Below the pieces are notes generated by a model. It made no database searches, had not been told where the DNA came from, and saw nothing but the letters and a program-made list of their open reading frames with translations. This document shows positions 15,755 through 25,191 of a stretch of DNA of 64,000 bases, one piece after another (position 1 is the stretch's first letter; each line of letters opens with the position of its first letter). The translations under genes and the position numbers were made by a program. This DNA is from Candidatus Fermentibacterota bacterium. Lineage in GTDB: Bacteria > Fermentibacterota > Fermentibacteria > Fermentibacterales > Fermentibacteraceae. The DNA lies in contig PDSZ01000034.1 in NCBI GenBank assembly GCA_002748705.1, positions 1-64,000 on the forward strand, read 5' to 3'.

Positions 15755-16960
15755 TTATTCCTGTTTCAGATAGGTTTTCAGCCCCTCTCTCAGTATGTGA
15801 AGCGCTTTCTTCATCTTATGATCCGAGAGAACATATGCTATTCTTATCTGATCATCTCCAAGGCCGGAAGTGGCATAGAACCCTGCAGCAGGCGCCACCA
15901 TTGTTGTTTCGCCATTCATGCTGAAGTCGGTGAGCATCCATGCTGCGAATCTGTCAGAATCCTTTACAGGCATGCGAAGAGTTGCGTAAAATGCTCCCTC
16001 AGGTTTCAGAAAGAACACTCCGTTTACTCCGGAAAGCTCGTCTATCATCAGATCCCTTCGGCCCTGGTATGTTTCCCGTACATTTTCGTAGTAATCTTTA
16101 TGGAGGTTTTCGTAGATAAAAGCTGCTCCATACTGAGCTATTGTAGGAGGGCAGAGCCTGGCCTGTCCCAGCTTAAGAGCACTATCCATTATTGTTTTAT
16201 TCCTGCTGATAAGGTTTCCAAGACGGGCTCCGCAGGAGCTGAACCGTTTGCTTATGGAATCCATTACTATCACCCTGTCCTGTATCTCACTGAGTTCCAG
16301 GGTTGATGTATGGCTTCCGCCGTCAAAAACAAAGTCTCTGTAAACTTCATCAGAGAGGAGGAAAAGATTATGCTTTCTTACAAGGCCGGAAAGAACCGCC
16401 AGTTCATCAAGGGTTAGAACTGTTCCTGTAGGGTTGTTCGGTGTGCAGATAAGAATGGCCTTAGTACGATTTGTTATCTTTTCCTCTATCTCATGGGCAG
16501 GAGGAAGGTGGAATCCGTTTTCCGCCTTACTGGTAACAGGAACCAGCTTTACTCCTGCCATTGCCGCAAAACCGTTGTAGTTTGTGTAGAACGGCTCAAA
16601 GCATATTACCTCGTCGCCTGGATCACAGGTTACCATGAAAGCGAAAAACACAGCTTCAGAGCCGCCTGTGGTTACTATTATTTCCTCTTTGTCAATTGGA
16701 ATGTCTGCTTTGCAGTAGTAGGATGATATGGCTTCTCTGAGAAAAGGAAGCCCCTGGCTGGGACCGTAGGTGAGAACCTCAGGACAGTTTTCCTTTACTG
16801 ATTTCCAGTAACCTTCCGGAGTGGGAATATCCGGCTGTCCTATGTTGAGATGATATACTGATATTCCCTTTGCCTTTGCCTTGTCAGCAAGCGGAACCAG
16901 CTTTCTTATTGGGGAAGGCTGCATTGCGCTGACCCGTTTTGAAATAGCAGTCATTTTCAT
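15755..16960 (-). CDS. Pyridoxal-phosphate aminotransferase, class I/II (aspartate-type)
   Basis: A 401-residue fold-type I aminotransferase. PLP-site motifs are NNPTGTVL (phosphate/Asn), LLSDEVYRDF (Asp that pairs with the pyridine nitrogen) and DSISKRFSSCGARLG (Schiff-base Lys at about residue 236). GQPDIPTP and TYGPSQGLPFLREAI belong to the substrate side. It converts an amino acid to its 2-oxo acid using 2-oxoglutarate or another acceptor. It lies downstream of, and on the same strand as, the 2-oxoacid oxidoreductase operon, with a 128-base gap, so it could supply that pathway with keto acids. Substrate specificity cannot be read from the sequence. Confidence 0.88.
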   Translation of the reverse strand: MKMTAISKRVSAMQPSPIRKLVPLADKAKAKGISVYHLNIGQPDIPTPEGYWKSVKENCPEVLTYGPSQGLPFLREAISSYYCKADIPIDKEEIIVTTGGSEAVFFAFMVTCDPGDEVICFEPFYTNYNGFAAMAGVKLVPVTSKAENGFHLPPAHEIEEKITNRTKAILICTPNNPTGTVLTLDELAVLSGLVRKHNLFLLSDEVYRDFVFDGGSHTSTLELSEIQDRVIVMDSISKRFSSCGARLGNLISRNKTIMDSALKLGQARLCPPTIAQYGAAFIYENLHKDYYENVRETYQGRRDLMIDELSGVNGVFFLKPEGAFYATLRMPVKDSDRFAAWMLTDFSMNGETTMVAPAAGFYATSGLGDDQIRIAYVLSDHKMKKALHILREGLKTYLKQE

Positions 16961-17088
16961 GCCTTTCGAAATCGTTGATACCAGAGAATGATTGTACCCT
17001 GAGTGGTTTCAGATTCTACTTAAACCTGTTAACTGTGAACAGCCTGCACCATTCTGAATGCAGGCTGTTATTCTGTTCAAAAGATAAC

Positions 17089-18375
17089 TCAGTCTGTCAG
17101 TTGAGAGAGCGCGGTTTCTATTCTCTCTCTGGATATCTTACTGCCGAGCCTTGAAGCTGCAAGGGCATCGTAGAACGATTCAACAGGGATTATTCCGCTT
17201 TTCTGAATGAAGTCGGCAGCACTGAGAAGGCTTGCTGTCCTTGCGCCCATAGGTTTTCTGTAGTCCAGCTTTCTCACTTCAGCTGATGTTTCAGGGGCTT
17301 CCAGAGAAGAATCCAGGAAGAGGGTTCCCTCCTTCATGGAAGTTATCCTTGAAAGGGCTCTCTTCATTCCTTCTTCTGAGGTTACAAGAGCAGTGTCAAT
17401 GGTCTCTATTCCTGTAAAGTCAATTTCTTCAGTTGATATAATCAGTTCTGAGAGGGAGAAACCTACACCGACTGTTACAGGATAGCTTCCCTTTTTGGTC
17501 ACAGAAAGACCACATGACATTGCTGCCTTTGCAAGAAGTTCAGCTGCAGACTGCACGCCTTCACCGGCTGAGCCTGCAAGAAGCACAGTAGCTCTGCCTT
17601 CAAGGTTGTGGTTGTACTTTACGGTTATTTTCTTCACCGAGTCGAGCAGAGATTCGGTGTGATACCTGAGAGCCTGGGAATGGGGTTTCTTGTCCTTGTT
17701 CTCCATAAGAACAGGGAGGAGACCTGCAGGTTCAGTAAGGTCATTGAGCTTTTTGCCGGGATTGTGCTTTACGCCGTGGCTGGGGCAGAACTCCACCGCT
17801 TCAACCAGAGAGAAACCGTCTACTCTCAAGGCTTCCTCAAGTGCGTCTGAGAAGTCTCCAAGGGCATAGATGCGTCTGGCATATGCAGCGCCGGCGCTGT
17901 GAACGAGACTGCATATGTCTATTCCATTATCAATTCTGCCTTCAGGAACAGCAGGGGTCTTGAATCCAAGAGGAGTAAGTCCTGAAGACTGTCCGCCGGT
18001 CATTCCGTAGAGCATGTTGTTGTGCACAATAACTGTCATATTGATGTTAAGATGTGCCGCCTCGATTATGTGCTGCATACCTATGGTGGCTCCGCCGTCG
18101 CCAAGCATGACAAGTATCTTCTTGGAAGGATCATTCAGCCCCATTGAGATTCCTGTGGCAAGGGCAACTGCTCTTCCGTGAAGTCCGTGAACTGTGTGGC
18201 AGTTAAACTGCTTGTCTATTATGCCGATACATCCTATGTCGGTTACAACGATAAGATCAAGCAGATTAAGGTTCTCAATGTTGCTGAGAGCTTTCTCAAG
18301 GGCTCTGCTCACCATTGAATGACCGCAGCCTCTGCAGAACGGCTGGTTTTCAGTTGAAAGGTAAAGGCCGCTCAT
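17089..18375 (-). CDS. korB: 2-oxoacid:ferredoxin oxidoreductase, TPP-binding beta subunit fused to gamma domain
   Basis: A 428-residue protein. Residues about 1-235 are the TPP-binding beta subunit: FCRGCGH, TDIGCIG and EFCPSHG supply the cysteines of the catalytic [4Fe-4S] cluster, and GDGGATIG with NNMLYGMTGGQ binds TPP/Mg. Residues about 250-428 match the gamma domain (LLAGSAGEGVQSAAELLA, SYPVTVGVGFS). The complex decarboxylates a 2-oxo acid to acyl-CoA and reduces ferredoxin. The start ATG overlaps the korA stop by four bases. No separate delta (ferredoxin) subunit is seen. Neighbouring ptb-buk suggests branched-chain or butyryl-type substrates rather than pyruvate alone. Confidence 0.9.
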   Translation of the reverse strand: MSGLYLSTENQPFCRGCGHSMVSRALEKALSNIENLNLLDLIVVTDIGCIGIIDKQFNCHTVHGLHGRAVALATGISMGLNDPSKKILVMLGDGGATIGMQHIIEAAHLNINMTVIVHNNMLYGMTGGQSSGLTPLGFKTPAVPEGRIDNGIDICSLVHSAGAAYARRIYALGDFSDALEEALRVDGFSLVEAVEFCPSHGVKHNPGKKLNDLTEPAGLLPVLMENKDKKPHSQALRYHTESLLDSVKKITVKYNHNLEGRATVLLAGSAGEGVQSAAELLAKAAMSCGLSVTKKGSYPVTVGVGFSLSELIISTEEIDFTGIETIDTALVTSEEGMKRALSRITSMKEGTLFLDSSLEAPETSAEVRKLDYRKPMGARTASLLSAADFIQKSGIIPVESFYDALAASRLGSKISRERIETALSQLTD

Positions 18376-19493
18376 TTAGAGACCTCCTCAATAATCTCTT
18401 CAGGGGTGATGAGTCTGCCGATGCAGTTCACTCCGGAAACACCTTCTCTTCCGTTTCTGCCGAACAGGATTTCTCTGTATTGTCCAGAGAGGTTTTCTTC
18501 AGCCAGAACAACCTTGCGGTATCTTTTTGTTATCTCAAGGTACTCAGGAAGAACAGGGAAGAGGGTTTTGGCAGTAAGGATGGAAACACTACTGCCCATC
18601 TTTCTCATGGTACATACAGCTTCTCTGGCAGCGGCGGCTGTTATTCCGTAGGAGAATACCAGAGTGTCTGCTCCCTGCTGCTCGTCAAGGTCATAGAGGG
18701 CATATGCAGAGAGATTATGCTCCATCTTGTACTTAAGTCTTGCGCTGTTGGCAAGAGCCTCCGGTGTTGAGTGCTGAAGTACGGCATTCTCGTTGTGGGT
18801 TGAGGCGGTTATTCTTACCTGATGGTCAGGTGAGCCTGTGGGAAGAAACCTTGGAACTCCGTTTTCTTCAGGTTTGTAGGGAATGTATTTTTCCCCTTCG
18901 TACCAGTTCTTATTCACCTTTTCAACCTTCTTCAGAGTGGAAAGGTCGAAGCTCTTCAGGGTCATCACCATTTCCTTGGATGTGAGGAGGAAAACAGGAG
19001 TTCGAAGTTCAACAGCCAGTTGCACAGCCCTGGCTGAGAGGTCGAAGCAATCCTCAAAGGAAGAGGGGCAGAGGGTGGGAACCGGATAACCGCCGGAGTT
19101 GATGTTTCCCAGAAGACCGATATCTCCCTGGGCTCCGCATGTGGCTGTGCCTGTAGAAGGCCCCATTCGCTGTGCCAGTATTACCACCATTGGCAGTTCC
19201 ATCATGTAGGCCATACCAATGGATTCCACCATCAGAGCCAGACCGGGAAATGATGTGGCTGTAACTGGAAGTTTGCCTGCTGCGGAAAAACCGCTCATGT
19301 ACTGAAGGGTTGAGATTTCGTCAGGTGCAGGAAGCATCATGGGAAACCGTGCGCTTGAGTAAGCATAAAGGAGGTTGGCAGGTGTTATAGGATACCCTAC
19401 GAAAACCTCGCCTCCTGCCTGAACGGCTCCCTCAATAAGAAGCCTTGAGGCATCCATAAGAGAACGATTTTTTGTTTGTTCCATTCTAGGCAT
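18372..19493 (-). CDS. korA: 2-oxoacid:ferredoxin oxidoreductase, alpha subunit
   Basis: A 373-residue alpha subunit (POR N-terminal and domain II). YPITPANLLYAYSS matches the conserved G-Y/F-P-I-T-P segment that contacts TPP, and GFSAAGKLPVTATSFPGLALMVE is typical of KorA. It is shorter than POR alpha proteins because the gamma domain is carried on korB. The start overlaps the upstream symporter by eight bases and the end overlaps korB by four, so the three genes are translationally coupled. Confidence 0.9.
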   Translation of the reverse strand: MPRMEQTKNRSLMDASRLLIEGAVQAGGEVFVGYPITPANLLYAYSSARFPMMLPAPDEISTLQYMSGFSAAGKLPVTATSFPGLALMVESIGMAYMMELPMVVILAQRMGPSTGTATCGAQGDIGLLGNINSGGYPVPTLCPSSFEDCFDLSARAVQLAVELRTPVFLLTSKEMVMTLKSFDLSTLKKVEKVNKNWYEGEKYIPYKPEENGVPRFLPTGSPDHQVRITASTHNENAVLQHSTPEALANSARLKYKMEHNLSAYALYDLDEQQGADTLVFSYGITAAAAREAVCTMRKMGSSVSILTAKTLFPVLPEYLEITKRYRKVVLAEENLSGQYREILFGRNGREGVSGVNCIGRLITPEEIIEEVSK

Positions 19494-20910
19494 TCTTTCT
19501 GAAGAGTTTGTCCCCGAGAGAGGAAAGTGAGATTACTGCTATGGTTGTAATAACTGCTCCGTAGGTTTTGTCTATGCTGAACCAGCCCTGATTCTGTGCA
19601 TGCATTGCAAAGAATACAGAGAGGGTTCCCAGAACAAAGGAAAGCTTCACACCAAGAGGAGTAACAAACTTGCGAAGATAGAGGCCGGTCACAATAACTA
19701 TGGCGCCGATAGCTCTGATTGCATAGCTGATATAGGCGGTTTCCAGCACAGCTCCCTTCATGAATATTGCAAGAGGTACAGTGACTATGCTTACAAGCAG
19801 CACCAGCTTTCGTGCTGTGGAAATAATTTTTTCGTCATTGGCCTTCTTGTTGATTATGCCGTGGTAGATGTCTTTGGCTGCTATTGTAACCACTGCAAAG
19901 TTCACAGGCCCCACAGTGGAAAGTATTGCGGCAATTACACCTGCCAGAGCCAATCCCCCCAGTACCGGATGTATGAAGCCTGGAGTCTGAAGAAGTGTTG
20001 GAATGGCAGTTTTGCCCACTACTTCAGTCTCAGGGCTGAAGAAAAGACCTGTTTTGGCCATAAGGCCGAGGAAAGCGGTCATTACACCGAATGGAGCCAC
20101 CAGAAACCCTGCCACAACAGAGGCTTTTCTGGCTGTCTTTACATCCCTTGCAGCGAAGATAGGCTGAATGCTCGCCTGTGCGGCCATTCCTCCGAGAAGT
20201 CCTCCGAGAAGCAGAGCGAAAGCCTTGTTCATACCTGCACTGAACGGGTTGTAGAGGTTTTCAGGGGCGCCTTGAGCAATAAGTGTGGCGCTGAGACCTT
20301 CAAATCCGCCGACTTTGTCAAGACCTATTACGAAAGCCATTCCCAGCCCTGCGAACATGGTAATAAGGTAAAGCATTCCTGTCATTGCCAGGGCGTGCAT
20401 TCCTCCAAGATAAGTGTAAAGCATGATAAGCGCTGCTGAGATTATTACAGCCCAGTTCCAGCTCACTCCGAAGAGAGGTGCCATGACGCTTGAGCAGGTT
20501 TGAAGCTGTACATATGCCAGCACAAGATATGCCACAAGAAAAGCTATAGCTGAAACAGAACGGGCCTGACTGCCGAAAAGGGTCTCTATCATTTCACTGA
20601 CAGTGTGCACATTCTTGCTGCGATAGTGTTTTGCAACAGTGAATCCGATGATAACCATTCCTATGGAAGTTGAGATATTGTAAAGGATAGGCTGAAGGGT
20701 CATGGTGTTGAAAGCTTTTTCGCTCACACCTATTGTGCTCATGCCTCCAAGCCATTCCGCCGCCACCACGATGGCGCATACCATGGTTCCCAGGTTTCTT
20801 CCTGCAACCAGATAGTCACTGGCAGATTTGCTGGCAACCTTTCGCGAGAGAAGTCCCAGGACAACCACGATGGCAAAGTAGCCCAAGATGGTGATGCTGT
20901 AGATGTTCAT
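19486..20910 (-). CDS. Sodium:solute symporter (SSF family)
   Basis: A 474-residue polytopic protein with about 13 membrane helices. It opens with a typical SSF N-terminus followed by SASDYLVAGRNLGTMVCAI, and contains AAEWLGGMSTIGV, YTYLGGMHALAMTG and the central STVGPVNFAVVTIAAKDIY region. SSF proteins couple Na+ entry to uptake of carboxylates, amino acids or similar solutes. Its place between ptb and korA in a tight operon makes import of the keto or amino acid fermented by the neighbouring enzymes, or of a short-chain carboxylate, the most sensible role. Confidence 0.9.
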   Translation of the reverse strand: MNIYSITILGYFAIVVVLGLLSRKVASKSASDYLVAGRNLGTMVCAIVVAAEWLGGMSTIGVSEKAFNTMTLQPILYNISTSIGMVIIGFTVAKHYRSKNVHTVSEMIETLFGSQARSVSAIAFLVAYLVLAYVQLQTCSSVMAPLFGVSWNWAVIISAALIMLYTYLGGMHALAMTGMLYLITMFAGLGMAFVIGLDKVGGFEGLSATLIAQGAPENLYNPFSAGMNKAFALLLGGLLGGMAAQASIQPIFAARDVKTARKASVVAGFLVAPFGVMTAFLGLMAKTGLFFSPETEVVGKTAIPTLLQTPGFIHPVLGGLALAGVIAAILSTVGPVNFAVVTIAAKDIYHGIINKKANDEKIISTARKLVLLVSIVTVPLAIFMKGAVLETAYISYAIRAIGAIVIVTGLYLRKFVTPLGVKLSFVLGTLSVFFAMHAQNQGWFSIDKTYGAVITTIAVISLSSLGDKLFRKNA

Positions 20911-20937
20911 AAACTCATACCTCTGACTTTACTGGGT

Positions 20938-21873
20938 TTAACTGTTCTTGTCTGCAAGCGATTTGCTGTGGACGATAGCCCTTGCCATTGCCATGGAGTT
21001 AAGCCTGTTCTCCATGTTGTCCGAGCGGGAGTTAAGTACAGCAGGTACCGATGCTCCGAATACCAGACCTCCCCATTTGGCGCTACCGTGGAACTTGTAA
21101 CTTTTTCCAAGAGAATTTGCCGTTTCCAGGTTGGGAGCGATTATCATGTCTGCCTGGCCGCAAACCTGTGAATTGAGCAGTTTCTTTGTTTTTGCCGATT
21201 CAGCTGAAATTGCCGCATCATATCCCAGAGGCCCCTCAACTATGAAACCGGGGAGCTGCCCCCGTTCAGACATTATCTGAAGCGCCGCCGCATCAACTGT
21301 GGACTGGATTCTGCTGTTAACTGTCTCTACTGCTGAAAGGGCAGCCACTCTTATCGGAGCAATGCCCAATGCCTTCCAGAGGGGAAGGGAGTTCTTTATG
21401 ACAGCAGCTTTCTCCCTGAGGTCGGGAGAGATAAGGATTGCGTTGTCTGTCATGGCAATAAACTTTGGAAGGGAAGGCATTTCAAAGAGGCTCAGGTTTG
21501 AGAGAACAGGGGAAACCTTGATTCCTCTATCCTGATGAAGAATGGCTTTGAGATAACCGTCAGACTTAACCTTGCCTTTGACCAGTATTTTAGCGCCGTT
21601 TTCCCTTACAGCCTCTACTGCAAGCCTGTTCATCTCAGGTTCGTTGTTACAGGGAAGTATTCTGTAGAGAGAAAGGTCATCACCTGATTCGGTGATTATC
21701 TTCTTGAGTGTTTCCTCAGGGCCGGTTAGATAGCAGGTTCCCAGGAATCCGATTTCATGGCCCTGTTTAATGCTCTCAACCACGCTGGTATCAGCACCGC
21801 CTGCAACGGATAAATCAACTGGTGAAAGATTTGCAACAGCCTGGTGAAGCTCACTGAAATTACTGATGGTCAT
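20938..21873 (-). CDS. ptb: Phosphate butyryltransferase (phosphotransbutyrylase-like)
   Basis: A 311-residue member of the PTA_PTB family. Recognisable blocks are ILVKGKVKSDGYLKAIL, MTDNAILISPDL, FIVEGPLGYDAAIS and ADMIIAPNLETANSLGKS. It exchanges CoA for phosphate on a short acyl group (butyryl or branched acyl). The start codon overlaps the buk stop by one base, and the next gene downstream is the symporter. The pair buk-ptb supports a butyrate- or branched-acyl-type activity over acetate. Confidence 0.88.
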   Translation of the reverse strand: MTISNFSELHQAVANLSPVDLSVAGGADTSVVESIKQGHEIGFLGTCYLTGPEETLKKIITESGDDLSLYRILPCNNEPEMNRLAVEAVRENGAKILVKGKVKSDGYLKAILHQDRGIKVSPVLSNLSLFEMPSLPKFIAMTDNAILISPDLREKAAVIKNSLPLWKALGIAPIRVAALSAVETVNSRIQSTVDAAALQIMSERGQLPGFIVEGPLGYDAAISAESAKTKKLLNSQVCGQADMIIAPNLETANSLGKSYKFHGSAKWGGLVFGASVPAVLNSRSDNMENRLNSMAMARAIVHSKSLADKNS

Positions 21874-23069
21874 TACATGCTCCTGACGCCGAAGGGTACC
21901 GAATGGAACTCTCCGTTTTCATCCCTGAAACTGAGCAGGGGATCCATTTCGCCACCGGTTCTTATACAGTCCGGCCACTGAAGAGGTTCTTCTTTTCCAC
22001 TCACAACCCTGAGAAGTCCGGAGGCTATCGCCTCATTCTCATTTCCGCCAGGGAAAACATGAACCTCAGACAGGGCACTGCACTTCTTCTTAATTCGTTC
22101 TACAACGAAAGGAGAGTTGGCAACACCGCCGGTGACAATTATTCCGTGAATATTAAAGTCCAGCACCGATGCCATAGCTCCGATCTCCTTGCATATCTGG
22201 TAGATCATCGCATCAAGAATGAATGCTGCGAAGCCGTCACCTTCAGCTGCTCTTCTGCCAGCCTCCCGAACATCTTTAGTGCCAAGATAGCCATAGAGAC
22301 CTCCGCCGCCGTAAAGCTTTTTGTGGAGTTCATCTTTGGTGTATTTTCCAGAGAAGCAAGCCTCGAAAAGGGGAATAGGAGGAACGCCGCCTGCCCTTTC
22401 AGGGGTGAATGGGGCGCCTTCCATACGGTTGTCGCTGTCTATGATTTTTCCACCTGCAACCGGCGCAATGGAAAAACCGCCTCCAAGATGGCATGCCACG
22501 CATCTGATTTCCTCAAAACTCATTGAGAGCTGTTCCGCCAGTTTTCTCACAGTCGCCCGAATATTAAGTGCATGTACATAGGAGAATCTGGGAAGCTCAG
22601 GTACTCCGGATATTCTGGAAACAGGTGTTATCTCATCTACACCCACCGGATCTGCCACGAAAGCAGGAGCATTCATCAGGGCTGCGATTCTGAACGCTAT
22701 AGGTGCGCCAAGGTTGGATGCGTGGTGATAAACAGGGGTATTAAGGCTGAAATCAGCCAGCTCCTGATTTACTGAGATAAGTCCGCTGGGAACAGGCGGC
22801 AGCATTCCTCCCAGTGCGCCCACTGCAGCCACAACTGCACCAGCAGGCAGATTGTTCTGGAAGTACTCTCTGGTCAGTTCCTCACGGTAGTCTATCTGGC
22901 CGGATATGGTTGAATACCTGGCGTAGAGATCGTCAGGGTGTTCTATGGTTTTGCTGTTGTAATGGTCCAGTTCACCTGCTGAGGTGATTCGGTAAATGGA
23001 ACACTTGGTTGTGGTAGAACCAGTGTTCAGAACAAGTAGGAACCTTTTCTGCAATGTACTCACCTGCAT
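21873..23069 (-). CDS. buk: Butyrate kinase (acetokinase family)
   Basis: An ASKHA-fold kinase of about 398 residues that makes ATP from butyryl phosphate or a branched acyl phosphate. Motifs are LVLNTGSTTTKCSIY (phosphate 1), CVACHLGGGFSIAPV (phosphate 2), EGAPFTPERAGGVPP and IIVTGGVANSPF (adenosine). ATG 23069 is preferred: the longer frame to 23126 crosses a possible promoter (TTGACC at 23122-23117, TATTTA at 23101-23096, minus strand). A TTG at 23054 with AGGTGAG before it is also possible. It is the first gene of the buk-ptb-SSF-korA-korB operon. Confidence 0.92.
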   Translation of the reverse strand: MQVSTLQKRFLLVLNTGSTTTKCSIYRITSAGELDHYNSKTIEHPDDLYARYSTISGQIDYREELTREYFQNNLPAGAVVAAVGALGGMLPPVPSGLISVNQELADFSLNTPVYHHASNLGAPIAFRIAALMNAPAFVADPVGVDEITPVSRISGVPELPRFSYVHALNIRATVRKLAEQLSMSFEEIRCVACHLGGGFSIAPVAGGKIIDSDNRMEGAPFTPERAGGVPPIPLFEACFSGKYTKDELHKKLYGGGGLYGYLGTKDVREAGRRAAEGDGFAAFILDAMIYQICKEIGAMASVLDFNIHGIIVTGGVANSPFVVERIKKKCSALSEVHVFPGGNENEAIASGLLRVVSGKEEPLQWPDCIRTGGEMDPLLSFRDENGEFHSVPFGVRSM

Positions 23070-23239
23070 TCTTCTGAAACAGTATTCCAGCCGAATAAAT
23101 ACGGCTTTCAAATGTCGGTCAAACATATTGCAAAGCCTTTAAGGGGAAAAGGGTAAATCTTTCTTAAAAGAGCATGTTATCCACACACGGTTGTGACTTG
23201 TATATTTTACGCCTGAACCTGTTTTCAGGAGGATGGGAA

Positions 23240-24016
23240 TTGAAGATTACACTCAGACTTGCAGAACTTCCAATCACAGGAAGCTGGAGCCTGTGCATGG
23301 AGAATGCTGTTAAAGCGTCTGCGATAAAACCATTGCCAGATGTGCTTCTTCTGCCGGAGCTGTTCACCATCGGTTTTGTTCTTGACTCAATTGCATCTTC
23401 TGCGATCGAAAGGGAAGAACTCCCTTACCTTCCTCTTGCTGAAGCAGCAAGAAACAGCAAAATATGGATTGCAGGAGGCTCTTTTCCTGTAAGGGTATCA
23501 GGCGGAATTGCAAACCTCGTTCCTGTATACAACAGTTCAGGTGAACTTGTTCACACAACCTGCAAGGGACATCTCTTCAGGAATATGGGTGAACACACTG
23601 CTTTTATTCCGGGAAATCCTTCAGGGGTGTTCGATCTTAAAGGTATCAGAACAGGTGCAGCTGTCTGCTACGACCTGAGGTTTCCTGAGCTGTTCAGAAA
23701 ACTGACAATCAAAGGAGCTGAGCTGCTGCTGCTTCCTGCCCAGTGGCCTCAGGTCAGAAACGGGGTTTTCAGAAGTCTTCTTGTTGCCAGATCCTCAGAG
23801 GCTCAGGTATTCACTGCAGGGTGCAATCTCGGAGGAGAACACCTGGGAGTTTCCTATAACGGAGGCGGCGGTGTGGTTTCACCTTCAGGTCAGTTTCTGG
23901 ATTATGATGAAGCAGCTTCAGGAGTAAGGGATTTCTTAATTGATACTGATCTGGTGCAAAGAGAAAGGGAAAGAATAAACTGTCTTAATGACAGGAGACC
24001 GGAGGTATATGAATAG
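23240..24016 (+). CDS. Nitrilase-superfamily amidohydrolase (omega-amidase-like)
   Basis: A 258-residue carbon-nitrogen hydrolase. The catalytic triad is visible as Glu in LLPELFTIGF, Lys in TTCKGHLF and Cys in GAAVCYDLRFPELFR. The last motif is the form seen in YafV/NIT2-type omega-amidases, which hydrolyse 2-oxoglutaramate-like amides and would fit the aminotransferase across the divergent promoter region. TTG 23240 with AGGAGG seven bases before it is chosen over the ATG at 23174. It overlaps the next gene by one base. Confidence 0.87.
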   Translation: MKITLRLAELPITGSWSLCMENAVKASAIKPLPDVLLLPELFTIGFVLDSIASSAIEREELPYLPLAEAARNSKIWIAGGSFPVRVSGGIANLVPVYNSSGELVHTTCKGHLFRNMGEHTAFIPGNPSGVFDLKGIRTGAAVCYDLRFPELFRKLTIKGAELLLLPAQWPQVRNGVFRSLLVARSSEAQVFTAGCNLGGEHLGVSYNGGGGVVSPSGQFLDYDEAASGVRDFLIDTDLVQRERERINCLNDRRPEVYE

Positions 24017-25191
24017 TGGAACTGAAAAACTCAAGTCCCTTCAGAGTCTCCATTTCGGTAATTGCTGTCCTTCTTTTGGCGGTAATTCTGAGGCTGGGCG
24101 CTCCCATACTTGTAAAGATATCAATTGCACTCTTCTTTGCTTTGCTTATATCTCCTTCTGTCAGGTCCACCACCAGGAATGTAGACCGTCTTCTTCAAAA
24201 GCTGTTTAAACGCTATCGCAGGAGGGGAGACCGCAGCCAATCAAATCTTGCCAATGTGATAGGTACCTCTCTGGTGCTGGTTATGGCTCTTTTACTGATT
24301 TCCCTGTTTTTCTTCCTCATGTACGGAACTCTAAGCCTTCTGGTGAGCAGAAAAGACGATATGGTAAGCAATATCGTTCATCCTGTGGTGGAATTCGTTG
24401 AGAATGCTCAGAACCAATGGATTCCGGGAATGTATGACATGCTCGGTCTGGAGAATGTGGGAGAGGTAACTGCTGAAACCGATCGAATAATTGAAGGCAA
24501 AGAGGACTTTCAATCCCACAGACCGGTAGAAGAGGGATCCTTCCCGGTCGCATCAATAATTCCAACAGCAGCAGGACTGGTAGGTTCAGTAACAGGTTTC
24601 ATGATTAATACGGTTATCATAACAATGCTTACTGTTTTCATGGTGAACGGAAGAAGGCTCTTTGCCGAGAAGCTGCGAGATATGGATATGGAGGAGTATG
24701 CCAGATACCTGAAGGTAATCAGAGCTGTGGAGAATGTCCCCAGGAAGTACCTCATGGCAAAATTGACTACCAGTTCCCTTACAGGACTTCTTATAGGTGC
24801 AGGTCTTGTCATAATGGGTTTTCAGGTGGATGAAGCCTTCATCTGGTCCATAACTGCAATGGTTCTGAACTTCGTACCATTCTTCGGCTCAATTGTCGCC
24901 GGTGTAATGATCGCTCTCTATGTGATGAGTCTTGGCGGCTTTCAGCTTGGGCTTATTGCAGCGATTATGGTTACTGTTCTTAACAATGTTGTTTCCAATG
25001 TGATAGAACCAAATTATTTTGGAGATGTACTTCCCATAGGGAAGGTTACCATACTGCTCTGTGTGATAGTATGGGGCTATCTCTGGGGTGTGGTAGGGAT
25101 TTTCCTCGCCGTTCCTGTCACCATAATAATCAAGGTTCTTCTTGAGCAGACCACAGGCAGGAACGCCCTGGTCGCAGCAATGGAGGTATGA
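24016..25191 (+). CDS. AI-2E family transporter (PerM/YdiK-like permease)
   Basis: A 391-residue membrane protein with the family layout: two helix groups flanking a soluble segment (about residues 105-185), and the conserved C-terminal region MVLNFVPFFGSIVAG, NNVVSNVIEPNYFGD and WGYLWGVVGIFLAVPVT. GTG 24016 overlaps the nitrilase stop. Family members export AI-2 in E. coli or act as Na+/H+ antiporters in others, so the substrate is open. Confidence 0.9.
   Translation: MELKNSSPFRVSISVIAVLLLAVILRLGAPILVKISIALFFALLISPSVRSTTRNVDRLLQKLFKRYRRRGDRSQSNLANVIGTSLVLVMALLLISLFFFLMYGTLSLLVSRKDDMVSNIVHPVVEFVENAQNQWIPGMYDMLGLENVGEVTAETDRIIEGKEDFQSHRPVEEGSFPVASIIPTAAGLVGSVTGFMINTVIITMLTVFMVNGRRLFAEKLRDMDMEEYARYLKVIRAVENVPRKYLMAKLTTSSLTGLLIGAGLVIMGFQVDEAFIWSITAMVLNFVPFFGSIVAGVMIALYVMSLGGFQLGLIAAIMVTVLNNVVSNVIEPNYFGDVLPIGKVTILLCVIVWGYLWGVVGIFLAVPVTIIIKVLLEQTTGRNALVAAMEV

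Noticed and set aside
19600..20439. Long plus-strand frame opposite the symporter gene
   Set aside because: Cys/His/Ser-rich antisense shadow of a well-supported membrane protein.
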